64,000 bases of DNA from a virus. The stretch spans positions 62,001-126,000 of IMG/VR virus record IMGVR_UViG_3300032799_000664. One strand, written 5' to 3'. Every line of letters starts with the position of its first letter. The stretch's first letter is position 1. The notes beneath the pieces were generated by a model that was given only the letters and a program-made list of their open reading frames with translations, did no database searches and had not been told where the DNA came from. Shown piece by piece: positions 52,424 through 61,911 of the stretch. The position numbers and the translations under genes were made by a program.

Positions 52424-55096
52424 ATGCACCCGCAGATGAAGAAGACCGCCCAGCCCATGTCCCCACGGACGCAGGCCTTCCAGTCGGCCGCACCCTCGGG
52501 CGATGAAGAACAGCATCTCTTCGAAGAGGGGCTGAGCCAGATGGCCTACAACATCTTGGTGAGCAAGTTTCCGGACTTGATCCAGGATGTCGTGACCTTC
52601 CGCATCCTCGACACGAACATCGAAGATGGGGCTGGCATCGGCACGTTCGTCGTACAACGCGGCGGCGAAGCCATCTACATCCCCGTCGTCATGGCCGACA
52701 ACCAGATCAAGCCGCTGGACCTGTTCTACCACAAGGGCCTCAACGTCTTCCTGCCGCTCACCAGCGACTGGCTCGACGAAGTCGACAAGCTCACCATCGA
52801 CGAGATGGGCGAAGCCGTCAAGCAACCGCAGTCGCTGCGCCGCGACGTCGACACGCGCAACATCCTCATCCCGCCGACGACAGGCCGCTACGCCTACGCC
52901 GCCGCCCGGCAACCGCTGACGACCGACGTCATCAACGAAGACCTGCGCCAGATGCTGCTCAAGCTGGAACCGCGCAGCTTCGAGAAGAGCGCCGACCAGC
53001 GTGCCGCTGCTCTCCTGGAGTTCCTCGGCCGCATGCCCACCGCCGCCAAGCTGGCGTTCGCCAACGTCCTCACGGCGCGCCCGAAGCTCGCCGCCGCGGT
53101 GACCCAGCTCTACGGCCTCGATCCACTCTGCACGGCGCTAGCGAAGCGCGCCGCCACCGAAGGCGAAACCACCGTCACCGAGGAGGGCGAACTCAACGTC
53201 GCCGATCGTTCGACGACCAGCAGCAAGTTCAAGCAGGTGTTCGGCGCTGGCGCCCCGGAAGCCTTCCAGGGCATGCTGACGAAGGGCTACGCCGCCAGCG
53301 ACACACGCCGCGGGCTCAGCCACGCCGTCCAGCTGCAGGAACCGAAGGACCTCATCCGTCCCGACAAGAGCGGCTTCTACCGAGTCTTCACGACCGACGG
53401 CAAGACGCTACCAGCGTTCATCGCCGTCGATCCCCGCGGCATCCTCAACGCGAAGAACGAGCATCCCGACACGCCGGAAGGTCCCAAGGGTGTGCGTCAC
53501 GGCGGACGGCCGCCGCGGGGCAAGCACCACGCCGGCTGCGAGTGCGGCCAGTACGACGAATTTCTGGTCGTGCTCAAGGATGGACGTTGGCTGCGCACCA
53601 AGCAACTCATCGCCGAACCGGCCTGGGGCTACGCGCACTACGATCCCGGTGAGGACGATGCAGCGCGCTTCAAGCAAGTCCTCGGGCAGGACGGCGACGC
53701 CCAGCCGAAGGCCGGCGACATGGGCGTGTTCATCAAGCGCACCGGACAGACGTTCGTTGCAACCGAGCCGTTCCACGTGCGGCGCGTCGCCACGGATGCC
53801 CAGGGGATCCGGCGTATCACCTGCGACGACTATGATCAGACCGTGCTGGTGACGGACCCGAAGGCCGCCAAGGCAGGACTGCATCAGCCCAAGGGCCAGC
53901 CGCTCGTCTACATCCCGGCGGACGCGCGCTATCTCAAGCTGCGCAGCGAAGACCAGGACCGCCTAGGGCCGTTCCGGCTGCTGAAGAGCGATGCTGGCGA
54001 TTCGGAGAAGAAGGACGACGACGCGAACTACGGCATCCGCCTCCTCAGCAACCCCAAGGACGTCCTCAAGTGGTTCACGCAGCAGGTCGAAGCCACAGGT
54101 GCTGCGCGCGCCAGTGTGAAGAACGCCGCCGCCGACCAGTTCTCCATCGATGGTGAACCATCGCTGCCGAAGTTGGCGGCGATGGAACGCCTGGCGCGCA
54201 AGTACCGCATCCCCTTCGACGCCGCCGAGAACCTGGTGAAGCAAGCGGCGGCACTGCCGAACGGCCAAGCGACCGCCTGGGTCGTCACCGCCCCACAGCT
54301 GGTCAAGCTGGCGCAGCTACCGATGATGGATCCGTCGTCGTCCGCGCCACAGGCCGGTGGATCGCCAGCGGGGATGCCGCCACAGCCGGGCATGGAGGGC
54401 CAGCAAGCACCTCCACCCCCGCCCCCGTCGCCGCTCGACATCGCCATGGGCGAAGCCCAGTCGCAGCTGCAACAGCAGTCGGCCGGGCTGCAGCAAGCCC
54501 AGCAGCAGATCACGGACACCACCGCGGTGCTGCAACAGGTGCAGCAGCGCGCACAGGAAATCGCCAGTGGCGGTGCCCAGGCGGTCCAACAGGGCGCCCC
54601 ACCGATCATGCCGGGCGCGGCCGGCGCTTCCGCGGCACCCCCCACCGCGCCGCCGGCCGCTGCCCCGGCACCTACGGGTGGCATGCCGCAACCCGCCCCG
54701 CAACTGCCCGCCGGGGGCATGGGCGCCGTGATGCAAACCGAGAGTCCCTCGGCCACGGAGATCCAGCAGCAGGTCAACCCACAGTTCCTCGAGCAGGCGG
54801 GCCAACTACAGGATCAAGGCATCTTCGATGCCGCCGCCATCGCCTCCATCGGCCAGTCACCCAGCTTCCGCGACACGGTCGTGGACTACGTGCCCACGAT
54901 GGAACGCGCCCTCGACAACCTCGGCCGCACCATGCTGACACTGTGGCTGCAGGAGGGTGAGCTCAAGCAGCAATTCGGCGAAGAGGAGTTCTCGAAGATC
55001 GAAGACAACCTCCGCGCCGTGCATGAAGGTCTAGGTGAACTGGTGCTGCAGCTGAATCGCAACGCCACCGTGATGCCAACGTCAGCGAACGCGTAG
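52424..55096 (+). CDS. Large virion-type protein (890 aa)
   Basis: ATG 52424 has GAGGAGCCCGACG before it; GTG 52409 is less likely. Near the N-terminus is MKKTAQPMSP. Residues 20-640 look globular (LIQDVVTFRILDTN, FYRVFTTDGKTLPAFIAVD), with a His/Gly/Cys patch (GKHHAGCECGQYDEF) near 370. Residues 640-800 are Pro/Gln/Ala-rich, and the last 90 residues are helical. Composition and place between the metallopeptidase and the protease candidate suggest a structural protein. No family recognised. Confidence 0.72.
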   Translation: MHPQMKKTAQPMSPRTQAFQSAAPSGDEEQHLFEEGLSQMAYNILVSKFPDLIQDVVTFRILDTNIEDGAGIGTFVVQRGGEAIYIPVVMADNQIKPLDLFYHKGLNVFLPLTSDWLDEVDKLTIDEMGEAVKQPQSLRRDVDTRNILIPPTTGRYAYAAARQPLTTDVINEDLRQMLLKLEPRSFEKSADQRAAALLEFLGRMPTAAKLAFANVLTARPKLAAAVTQLYGLDPLCTALAKRAATEGETTVTEEGELNVADRSTTSSKFKQVFGAGAPEAFQGMLTKGYAASDTRRGLSHAVQLQEPKDLIRPDKSGFYRVFTTDGKTLPAFIAVDPRGILNAKNEHPDTPEGPKGVRHGGRPPRGKHHAGCECGQYDEFLVVLKDGRWLRTKQLIAEPAWGYAHYDPGEDDAARFKQVLGQDGDAQPKAGDMGVFIKRTGQTFVATEPFHVRRVATDAQGIRRITCDDYDQTVLVTDPKAAKAGLHQPKGQPLVYIPADARYLKLRSEDQDRLGPFRLLKSDAGDSEKKDDDANYGIRLLSNPKDVLKWFTQQVEATGAARASVKNAAADQFSIDGEPSLPKLAAMERLARKYRIPFDAAENLVKQAAALPNGQATAWVVTAPQLVKLAQLPMMDPSSSAPQAGGSPAGMPPQPGMEGQQAPPPPPPSPLDIAMGEAQSQLQQQSAGLQQAQQQITDTTAVLQQVQQRAQEIASGGAQAVQQGAPPIMPGAAGASAAPPTAPPAAAPAPTGGMPQPAPQLPAGGMGAVMQTESPSATEIQQQVNPQFLEQAGQLQDQGIFDAAAIASIGQSPSFRDTVVDYVPTMERALDNLGRTMLTLWLQEGELKQQFGEEEFSKIEDNLRAVHEGLGELVLQLNRNATVMPTSANA

Positions 55097-55101
55097 CCAT
55101 C

Positions 55102-55797
55102 ATGGCCCGGCAAGACCCACACCATCGCGTCACCGTAGCCCAGCAGGCCGTCACTGCGGGGGCGGTGCCGATCGATCTAGCCACCCGCGCCCTCGCCGAA
55201 GTGATCCAAGGTGTCTCGAAGAACGACGCACTCAAGTACGCCTGGGACAAGTACCAGGTGCACTTCGAACGCAACGTCATCGAGAGCTACTTGATCGCCG
55301 ACACGACCGTCGAAGAGATGAGTCGCGCCACCGGGGTCAGTCCGGCCGCCCTCGCCGCTTACCGGGACCACATCTTCGACATCCGCGTCTTCCGTGACCG
55401 ACTCGAGCGTATCAGTTACGTCTCCCGTTGCCGCGCCTTGCTGCCACGCGACCAGCAAGCCTACCTCGAAGCCGCCCTGGTGCAGGGTACGGAGTACATC
55501 AACTGGCTGATCAACCGTCAGTCGATCGTCCCTCCGCGTAAGGTACTCGAAGCCGCCATGACCGAAGGCCTCTACATGGGCCTCGCGCACCGAGGTACTG
55601 ATCCAACATCAGAGCGTTCCAAGCAAGCACAACACTGGCTGCAGAGTGGTACCCAAGCCGCCACCACGCTGCTGCGGCTCGACCCGCATGACGACGAAGA
55701 CGCCCTGGAGCACCTGCGCATCGCCCTGATGCACAAGAACCACGTCACGACGCCGCAGATGGCCGGTGCGCCGCTGCCAGAAGACATCGTGCATTGA
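55102..55797 (+). CDS. Unknown helical protein with helix-turn-helix-like segment (231 aa)
   Basis: ATG 55102 five bases after the previous stop; no clear RBS, so probably coupled translation. DTTVEEMSRATGVSPAALAAYRD in two parts (VEEMSRATGV and SPAALAAYRD) reads like a helix-turn-helix at residues 67-90. Mostly helical otherwise. Role unknown. Confidence 0.68.
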   Translation: MARQDPHHRVTVAQQAVTAGAVPIDLATRALAEVIQGVSKNDALKYAWDKYQVHFERNVIESYLIADTTVEEMSRATGVSPAALAAYRDHIFDIRVFRDRLERISYVSRCRALLPRDQQAYLEAALVQGTEYINWLINRQSIVPPRKVLEAAMTEGLYMGLAHRGTDPTSERSKQAQHWLQSGTQAATTLLRLDPHDDEDALEHLRIALMHKNHVTTPQMAGAPLPEDIVH

Positions 55798-55820
55798 CCT
55801 CTGCTGCGTGAGGGATGATC

Positions 55821-56654
55821 ATGCCACTCATGGACGAGAACCTGCTGCAAAAGTTGGCCGCTGACGTCGTCACGCGTTTCCAGCGTGAGAAGATCGCGCT
55901 CACGGATGGCGTGACCGATGCCGCCCAGCAAAACAACCTGAGCCCCGAACAAATCCGGCGGCTGGTCGAGACGACCAACAACATGGCCTTCCAGCAGCGC
56001 TTCGAAGGCGCGCCGGATCGCGTGGCCGCTTCTGCGTTCGAGCCCGCCGATGCCAATGCCGCCCTGCAGCGCCTCGTCGCTGCGGCGCAAGACGTCATGG
56101 ACACCATGGAGCCCGTCGGCGGAACCGCCGGCGGTGACGCCATCGCCCAGAGCCTCAGCGGTGATCTCACGTCACCCCTGCCCACCACGCATCCCGGCGC
56201 GCCGGCCCCGTTGCCACCAGCCACGCCCGAACCGATGATGGAACCGAAGGTAAGCAGCGCCGTCACCGTCATGCGGCTGCGCAAGACCGCCGAACAGTTG
56301 CGGGACCTCAGCTACCAAGCGCGCAGCTCGTTCACCGACGAGTTCCAGAAGCTGGCCACAGTGTTCACGCACATCAGCGGTCCGCGCTTCGAAGACTTCG
56401 AAGCCGACGCCCTCTACAAGTGGGGACGGGCCGCAGCGCCGCATCTCGGTGCCCTGCGCCAAGCGCTGCGCAAGCCTCCAGCGGAGTACGACGTCGACAT
56501 CAGCACCAAGGTGGCCCGGGTAATCGATTCGCGTACACCGGAACTGCAGTCCTTCAGCCGGATGCTGGAGCGCTACGACGACATCAAGCAAGCCCAGGCC
56601 GGCGAAGCCAAGACCCAAAAGTACCTCAAGCAGGCTGAGGCCACGCTGCGATGA
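55821..56654 (+). CDS. Virion-type helical protein (277 aa)
   Basis: ATG 55821 follows GTGAGGGATGATC. N-terminal helix (LLQKLAADVVTRFQREKI), a Pro/Thr-rich middle, then LRKTAEQLRDLSYQARSS with the shared motif and a helical C-terminus. Its end overlaps the next start (ATGA). Function unknown. Confidence 0.7.
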   Translation: MPLMDENLLQKLAADVVTRFQREKIALTDGVTDAAQQNNLSPEQIRRLVETTNNMAFQQRFEGAPDRVAASAFEPADANAALQRLVAAAQDVMDTMEPVGGTAGGDAIAQSLSGDLTSPLPTTHPGAPAPLPPATPEPMMEPKVSSAVTVMRLRKTAEQLRDLSYQARSSFTDEFQKLATVFTHISGPRFEDFEADALYKWGRAAAPHLGALRQALRKPPAEYDVDISTKVARVIDSRTPELQSFSRMLERYDDIKQAQAGEAKTQKYLKQAEATLR

Positions 56655-57547
56655 CCGACGTCCGGCAGTACCCGGTGCCGACGATGAGCCCCTTGGGGCT
56701 CGTGCCTCCGATCCGCGACCTGGTCTTCCTCGGATCACTGGCCACCGGCAAGCCTTACCCCTACCTGCCGATGATGGACCGCGTCGAAAAGGCGCGCTTC
56801 GATCGCTACCACGCCGCCGTCCAGGGCGCCCGCTACAAGCAGCCAGGAGCCGCCATGATCGCCACTGCCAGCGCCCACGACGGGGTCACCAACTTCCTCG
56901 AGAAGCGCGCCGCGCTGCAGCGCACCCCGATGCCCGGCGCGGCGATGCAGAAAACTGCACAAGCACCCATCACCTCTACAATCATGGGCGTCTTGAAGGG
57001 GCTGCCGCTGCGCCTCTTCAAGAGCATCGAAACCAACCCCGGAAAAGCCGCGCTCATCGGTGGTTCGCTCATCGGCCTCGACCTACTCGGCAAGCCACTC
57101 ATCGAACGCATCGGCTACAAGGCCCGCGAGTCGGCCTACCCCGGTCTCAAGGGCATGCCGGAACGTCTCCGCATGGACGAGCTGGCCGCCGAAGAATTCG
57201 CCAAGTCCGTCGGCAAGCAGACCGGCATCGGCATGGTCGGGCTGCTCGGCGACATGCTCTCCAAGGCAGTAGCGACGCCTGCCGCGTTGGTGGCCGGGAA
57301 GCAACGCCAGAACGTCTTCGATCTGTTGAAGGCCGAAGACGACGTCCTGTCGCGCGCCGACCCCGAACAACTGACCGAGGCGTACCACACGATGGCGCGC
57401 TTCGCCCCGACGCTGGCCACTGACAAGAACGCGGTGAAGGCCTTCCTGCGCGAGAGCGTGCTCTACGGCACCGGCCCGAACCCCATGGCCATCAAGCAGC
57501 TGGCGGAAGCCGAGACCGCCGTGAACCCGCCACCGCCGAGGAAGTAA
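56651..57547 (+). CDS. Virion-type protein (298 aa)
   Basis: Starts in an ATGA overlap. Contains LEKRAALQ near residue 77 and MQKTAQAP near residue 98, both versions of the shared motif. Residues 108-145 are hydrophobic with Gly (KAALIGGSLIGLDLLG), possibly membrane-active. Function unknown. Confidence 0.7.
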   Translation: MTDVRQYPVPTMSPLGLVPPIRDLVFLGSLATGKPYPYLPMMDRVEKARFDRYHAAVQGARYKQPGAAMIATASAHDGVTNFLEKRAALQRTPMPGAAMQKTAQAPITSTIMGVLKGLPLRLFKSIETNPGKAALIGGSLIGLDLLGKPLIERIGYKARESAYPGLKGMPERLRMDELAAEEFAKSVGKQTGIGMVGLLGDMLSKAVATPAALVAGKQRQNVFDLLKAEDDVLSRADPEQLTEAYHTMARFAPTLATDKNAVKAFLRESVLYGTGPNPMAIKQLAEAETAVNPPPPRK

Positions 57548-57557
57548 GGAGATCGTG

Positions 57558-57794
57558 ATGAACATCATCCGCAACATGTCGGAGCAGGCGCGCACGAACC
57601 TGCGGAGCAACCTCCACAAGGTCGCCACCGTCATGGCGCGCCAAGAAGGTCACGCCCTGATCAATGATGCACTCACCATCAAGGACGCGGCCTACCTCGT
57701 CGGTGTCAGCTTCTGGCGCAACTGGCTCGAGAAGCGCGCCATGCTCGACGGCGCTTTGAGCCTGCGCCGGCTCGTCACCAAAAGGGTCGGGTGA
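57558..57794 (+). CDS. Small virion-type protein (78 aa)
   Basis: ATG 57558 has AAGGAGATCGTG before it. Helical; LEKRAMLDG near residue 58 carries the shared motif. Function unknown. Confidence 0.62.
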   Translation: MNIIRNMSEQARTNLRSNLHKVATVMARQEGHALINDALTIKDAAYLVGVSFWRNWLEKRAMLDGALSLRRLVTKRVG

Positions 57795-57797
57795 CCC

Positions 57798-58544
57798 ATG
57801 CACGACGAGGCGTTCTACCGCGACATCGTCGGCGCCCTGCATCGTTCCGCGCAGTTCGAGAAGCGCGCAGCAGCCGGTGACCTGACGGCGCTGCAAACCA
57901 AGGCAATTCACGATCTCGACCTGTTGGGCCGACTCAAAGAAGCAGTCGACGTCGCTCCGCTCATGAGCGCTGCGAAGCGCGGCCTCATGTTCGGCGGCGC
58001 CGCCACAATCCCCGCAGTCGCCGGGGGCAGCTACCTGCTCCACAAAGCGCACAAGGAACGCGAGCAGACTGTCGAAGACATCCGCAACAAGGCCCTGCAG
58101 GTCGCATTGGGCGTCGGTGGCATCGGTGCCGGGTTGATGGGTCTGCACCACGCCTTGGGAAGCCATGGTCAAGCGCATCCCAGCACCCCCGCACCGGCCT
58201 CCACAAACAGTGCTGCAACGGGATTGCAGCCACCGACGGGCGCGCCACCGCAACTGATGCCTGAAGAGATGGACGGGCTGCAGATGCAAGCGTTGTCGCC
58301 CGAGGACATGTACGCACTGCAGTCTCTCTCGCCCGAAGAACTCCAGATGCTCTTCAAGCAAGGCAGCGTCGATCCACGATCCACGTTGACCAAGCTGGCC
58401 ACGGTCGCCTATCTCGATGTCGTGCTGGAAGGCACTGAGCAACACGAGAAGACGGCCAGTGTGCAGCAGGATATGCACGCCCTCCGGCTGCTCAATGCCG
58501 AACACGGTGCGCAGCTGCTGCGGGAGCTGCTCGGTGTCGCGTAG
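57798..58544 (+). CDS. Virion-type protein with hydrophobic segments (248 aa)
   Basis: ATG 57798, three bases after the previous stop. FEKRAAAGD near residue 18 and EKTASVQQ near 217. Hydrophobic stretches at 58-75 and 98-118 (ALGVGGIGAGLMGLHHAL) could be membrane-spanning. Gln/Met/Pro-rich C-terminal third. The 3' end overlaps the protease-candidate gene by 11 bases. Confidence 0.68.
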   Translation: MHDEAFYRDIVGALHRSAQFEKRAAAGDLTALQTKAIHDLDLLGRLKEAVDVAPLMSAAKRGLMFGGAATIPAVAGGSYLLHKAHKEREQTVEDIRNKALQVALGVGGIGAGLMGLHHALGSHGQAHPSTPAPASTNSAATGLQPPTGAPPQLMPEEMDGLQMQALSPEDMYALQSLSPEELQMLFKQGSVDPRSTLTKLATVAYLDVVLEGTEQHEKTASVQQDMHALRLLNAEHGAQLLRELLGVA

Positions 58545-60456
58545 CAAGATCATCCTCCTCGATGATCGCTTCGAGAAGACCGGCGAACCGACGGTCCAGA
58601 CCGTCCTGCTGTGGTCCCCTTTACGCGGTAAACCATCCTGGGAGCGGCTCACCAAGGAAGCCTGCGCCAGCCCCGCCCTGGAGTACATTAAGAGCATCAA
58701 GCCCACGCCCGGACGCACGGTAGTCCTCGTCATCGGACTCGGCAGCTACGAGTTCTACGGCTTGAACCGTAATGCCGACGGCTTCAATGAGGTCCCCTAC
58801 AAACCGGGTCGGTCGAATGGCCCGGGCCGTGACTCCTGGGTGATGGAACCGGAGTGCATCCAGCACCACTTCCATAGCTACGAGCAGGGCCACGTCTTTC
58901 GCCACCACGTCAACCGCGACCCGGTCCGCGCCGTCGGCAACGTCCTCAAGGCTTTCTGGAACCCGTTCATGCACCGAGTCGAAGTCCTCGAGGACATCGA
59001 CAACGCCAAAGCGCCCGACCTCGTCGAACAGATCGCCGACAACGAGTTCCCGGCGAAGAGCATGGGCTGCCGCATCCAGTTCGACGTCTGTACTGAGTGC
59101 GGCAACATGGCGCCGACGCGAAAGCACTACTGCGATCATCTCAAATTCCAGCTGAACTGGCTCAACCCCCAAACCGGAATCCGCTACGGTGCCCTCAATC
59201 CGAGCCCCCGCTTCTTCGACAGCTCCTGGGTCATCCGGCCCGCCGATCGGACCGGCTACCTGCTGCAGAAGGTCGCCGAACGCGTCTACGAACTGCGCTC
59301 CTCGAGCGAACTCGGTGAACTAGTCGATTCGTTGGAAGCCAAGAGCGCGGCCGCGAAGAAACTCGCCGTCATCGACAAGGTCGTGCGCGGTTACCCGGCG
59401 AGCGTCATCAGCAATGGCACACTGCCAGAAGCGTCGCTGATCCAGCAGTATCGCGACACCTCACTGCCAGACGTCGTCGGGCGTACGCCCGAACTGGGAA
59501 CAGCCGACATCGGTACCCTGGCCCAACACCGACTGCCAGATGTTCTCGCAGCGCTGTCGCGCAGCGGCATCATGCTGACGACCCCTGAATTCCTGCGGCT
59601 GTTCCTCGCCAAAGCTGCGCCCGGCGTACAGATCCCCGCCGGAGTACTCGACCGCGCCGCGGCGTTGCAAGCCGAAGTCTTTGAGCTCCTGGGACAACAC
59701 CCCTCGCTCGTTGATGACATGGCACCGGCGTTGACGGACACCCAGCCTGACGCCGTGGCGAAGATCAGCGCCCAGCTCATCCCCATCCTCGAGAAGCGCG
59801 CTACGGTCGGCGACTACCTGTGGCGGCGCATCCGACCTCGCGCCCTCATCCCGCACGATGCACCACCGACGACCGACTTGCTCGACGTGGAAGACCCTAC
59901 GACCGGCGTCACCTACCAGACAACGGGTGGTGCCGCGCTCCATGCACAGAACGCACTCGAGGAAGCCCATCTAAAGCGACTACTCGGTGCCGGTGCGCTC
60001 ATGGCGGGGGCTGGCAAGGTGCTCACATCGGTCCCTGGCCCCGGCAAGGCCTTGGCGTTGCCACTCGCGGGTGCCGGCCTGTATCTGGGACAGACGGGAC
60101 TGCAGGAACCCGCAAGCTACACAACGACCAGTGGTCGACGCGTTCCCGTCATCACCGAATTCGCCGAGAAGCAGAGCAGCGTCATGACGCTCGTGGATAC
60201 CCTCGGCATCGAACACCAGCTCACGAAGCAGGGATCGCAACGCGTGCGACGTGCGCTACGTGATACGGGTACCGAACATCCGGCCCACCTTTTCCTGCAG
60301 AAGCAGGCACAACTCGGACTGCAGTACACCCGGCTGACGTTGGCCGACGTCTTGGCGGCACAAGACAAGCTCGCGTCGGACGGCATCACCGAAGAAAAAA
60401 TCGATCTGGACAAGGCCGCAGCGCTCATGGGAGCGTTGCTGTGGCCGACGCCGTAG
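58534..60456 (+). CDS. Putative prohead protease with long C-terminal region (640 aa)
   Basis: GTG 58534 has GGGAG before it; the frame extending further upstream is antisense-free but overlaps the preceding gene and is rejected. Residues 60-205 fit a phage head-maturation protease: NRNADGFNEVPY, VFRHHVNRDPVRAVGNV (candidate His124/125), HRVEVLEDID, then KSMGCRIQFDVC with candidate Ser176, and a zinc pair (CTECGN ... YC). Such proteases cleave scaffold and capsid precursors. The remaining 400 residues are helical with a Gly-rich hydrophobic segment near 500. LEKRATVGD lies at about residue 425, where the enzyme might cut itself. Palindrome copy 9 is in codons 29-33. Confidence 0.62.
   Translation: MSRSKIILLDDRFEKTGEPTVQTVLLWSPLRGKPSWERLTKEACASPALEYIKSIKPTPGRTVVLVIGLGSYEFYGLNRNADGFNEVPYKPGRSNGPGRDSWVMEPECIQHHFHSYEQGHVFRHHVNRDPVRAVGNVLKAFWNPFMHRVEVLEDIDNAKAPDLVEQIADNEFPAKSMGCRIQFDVCTECGNMAPTRKHYCDHLKFQLNWLNPQTGIRYGALNPSPRFFDSSWVIRPADRTGYLLQKVAERVYELRSSSELGELVDSLEAKSAAAKKLAVIDKVVRGYPASVISNGTLPEASLIQQYRDTSLPDVVGRTPELGTADIGTLAQHRLPDVLAALSRSGIMLTTPEFLRLFLAKAAPGVQIPAGVLDRAAALQAEVFELLGQHPSLVDDMAPALTDTQPDAVAKISAQLIPILEKRATVGDYLWRRIRPRALIPHDAPPTTDLLDVEDPTTGVTYQTTGGAALHAQNALEEAHLKRLLGAGALMAGAGKVLTSVPGPGKALALPLAGAGLYLGQTGLQEPASYTTTSGRRVPVITEFAEKQSSVMTLVDTLGIEHQLTKQGSQRVRRALRDTGTEHPAHLFLQKQAQLGLQYTRLTLADVLAAQDKLASDGITEEKIDLDKAAALMGALLWPTP
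58619..58633. repeat. Palindrome family copy 9 (CTTTACGCGGTAAAC)
   Basis: Identical to copy 8 (47111-47125), here inside coding sequence (PLRGK), 86 bp after the start. Confidence 0.75.
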
Positions 60457-60462
60457 CACGGC

Positions 60463-60491
60463 TTGTTTTACGGGAACAGGCGTCCTATCAT
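60463..60491 (+). promoter_or_regulatory. Sigma-70-type promoter
   Basis: TTGTTT (60463-60468), 17-bp spacer, TATCAT (60486-60491), sharing CGTCCTATCATTGG with the promoter at 50049. Starts the last operon, which leads to the capsid gene. Confidence 0.65.
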
Positions 60492-60519
60492 TGGGATGCC
60501 GCGAACTGAGAGGGCCACG

Positions 60520-61182
60520 ATGGAACTCGCACAGATCATGCACCGCCTCGACCAGAGCACGCAGACGGCGTCGTCCGGCGTGAAGACCGCCGCCGCCGGC
60601 ACGAACGGCACGGGCACGGCACCCGAAGCTCTTCGCGACGTGTTGCGCACGGTCATGACCCAGGAGAAGACAGCGTCCGCCACTGCGCCTGCCGCCAATG
60701 CGCCGGTCGGTGATCTGCTGAAGATCGCCGAAGACCTCAGCAACGCCGAGCACGAGCGCCTCATCAAGCTGTCGGAGGTCTACGGCGCCGCCATCTGCGA
60801 CGGCTTCATGGCGAAGTTCGCGGAGTACGAAGCCGCCGCGCTCCAAGTCGCGCCGCCCCAGGTGAAGACCGCCGCCGCACAGGCCGCTGCCGCCGCGCAA
60901 CCGCAGATGGTCGACCAAGCCGTCGAGCAGATCAAGACCGCCGCGGAAGACCCGGCGTTCGTCAAGTTCGCCGAAGCGAACCCGGAGCTGGTGAAGGAAG
61001 CCTACTCCCTCGGCTACCAGCGCCAATGGGAAGGCCTCGAGAAGCAAGCGCAGGATGATTTCTCGCGCGGCTACAACGAAACCATGACCGAAGTCCACAA
61101 GCTGGCCGCCGACTGCTACAAGGCCGGCGCGGTGACCATCAACGACGTCCTGCGGCAGCAAGCCGCGCAGGGGCGGCGCTAG
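60520..61182 (+). CDS. Virion-type Ala-rich protein (220 aa)
   Basis: ATG 60520 has GAGAGGGCC before it. Ala/Gln/Lys-rich helical protein with at least four copies of the shared motif: VKTAAAG, EKTASAT, VKTAAAQ and IKTAAED. Scaffold-like composition in front of the capsid gene. No family recognised. Confidence 0.7.
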   Translation: MELAQIMHRLDQSTQTASSGVKTAAAGTNGTGTAPEALRDVLRTVMTQEKTASATAPAANAPVGDLLKIAEDLSNAEHERLIKLSEVYGAAICDGFMAKFAEYEAAALQVAPPQVKTAAAQAAAAAQPQMVDQAVEQIKTAAEDPAFVKFAEANPELVKEAYSLGYQRQWEGLEKQAQDDFSRGYNETMTEVHKLAADCYKAGAVTINDVLRQQAAQGRR

Positions 61183-61188
61183 GAACGC

Positions 61189-61896
61189 GTGACGTACCGC
61201 CCCGACATACTCGCCCTCTACGGCGACCTCTTCCGCGACGCACAAGCGGCGCTCGAGAAGCAAGGCGCGCTCCCCGCTTTCATGGGTCGAGCTGCGCGCG
61301 CCGTCGGGAACTTCTTCACGAAGAGTCCACTGGCCCACGCAGCGGAACAAGCCGGAGGGCGCAGCGCTGCCACGGCAGCTCCCGCGGCCGCCGCCGCCGC
61401 TCCGACCGCACGTGGTTCTTGGTCCGCGGTACCAACGAGTTCAGCTACACCCGCAGCAGAGTCGGCCGCCGCTCGCGTCAGTGGCAAAGGCTACGCCCCA
61501 CCGGCTGCACCACCCGTAGAAAGGATGGAGACCTCTGCGGCCAATGAGCTGGCCCGAGTCGCCAAACGGCGCGCGGCCGAACGTGGCGTCGCCGCTGGTC
61601 GCGGTATGGCCGAACGTGAAGGTGGACGCCGCCTGCGCACCCTCGGTACCGCCGCCGCCATCGGCGTTCCGGCGGCGGCCGGCGGCGGCTACCTGCTGGG
61701 ACGGCCTTCGGAAGAAGAGCTCCACGCCGCCCAGACCAAGAACCGGAATGTCGCCTTCGGTGCCGGCGCCGCCGCAGGTCTGTCTGCGCCGTTCGTCATC
61801 CGCGGACTTGGACAGATCGCCAACAGCGCGTACGGTGGTGGCCAAGGGCTCACACCGGGCATGTACCCGTCCCTCGTTCCCGGGCAGGGCTACTAA
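61189..61896 (+). CDS. Virion-type Ala/Gly-rich protein (235 aa)
   Basis: GTG 61189 has AGGAACGC before it. Poly-Ala linkers (residues 58-75), an Arg-rich helix (KRRAAERGVAAGRGMAE), and two hydrophobic Gly/Ala segments (AAIGVPAAAGGGYLLG, and FGAGAAAGLSAPFVIRGLG) similar in style to those of the gene at 57798. Function unknown. Confidence 0.65.
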   Translation: MTYRPDILALYGDLFRDAQAALEKQGALPAFMGRAARAVGNFFTKSPLAHAAEQAGGRSAATAAPAAAAAAPTARGSWSAVPTSSATPAAESAAARVSGKGYAPPAAPPVERMETSAANELARVAKRRAAERGVAAGRGMAEREGGRRLRTLGTAAAIGVPAAAGGGYLLGRPSEEELHAAQTKNRNVAFGAGAAAGLSAPFVIRGLGQIANSAYGGGQGLTPGMYPSLVPGQGY

Positions 61897-61911
61897 CAGA
61901 GGACCAACGGG

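Noticed and set aside
60256-61350. Open frame of 364 codons on the minus strand
   Set aside because: Antisense to the protease-candidate end and the Ala-rich gene; Ala-rich genes give long open antisense frames.
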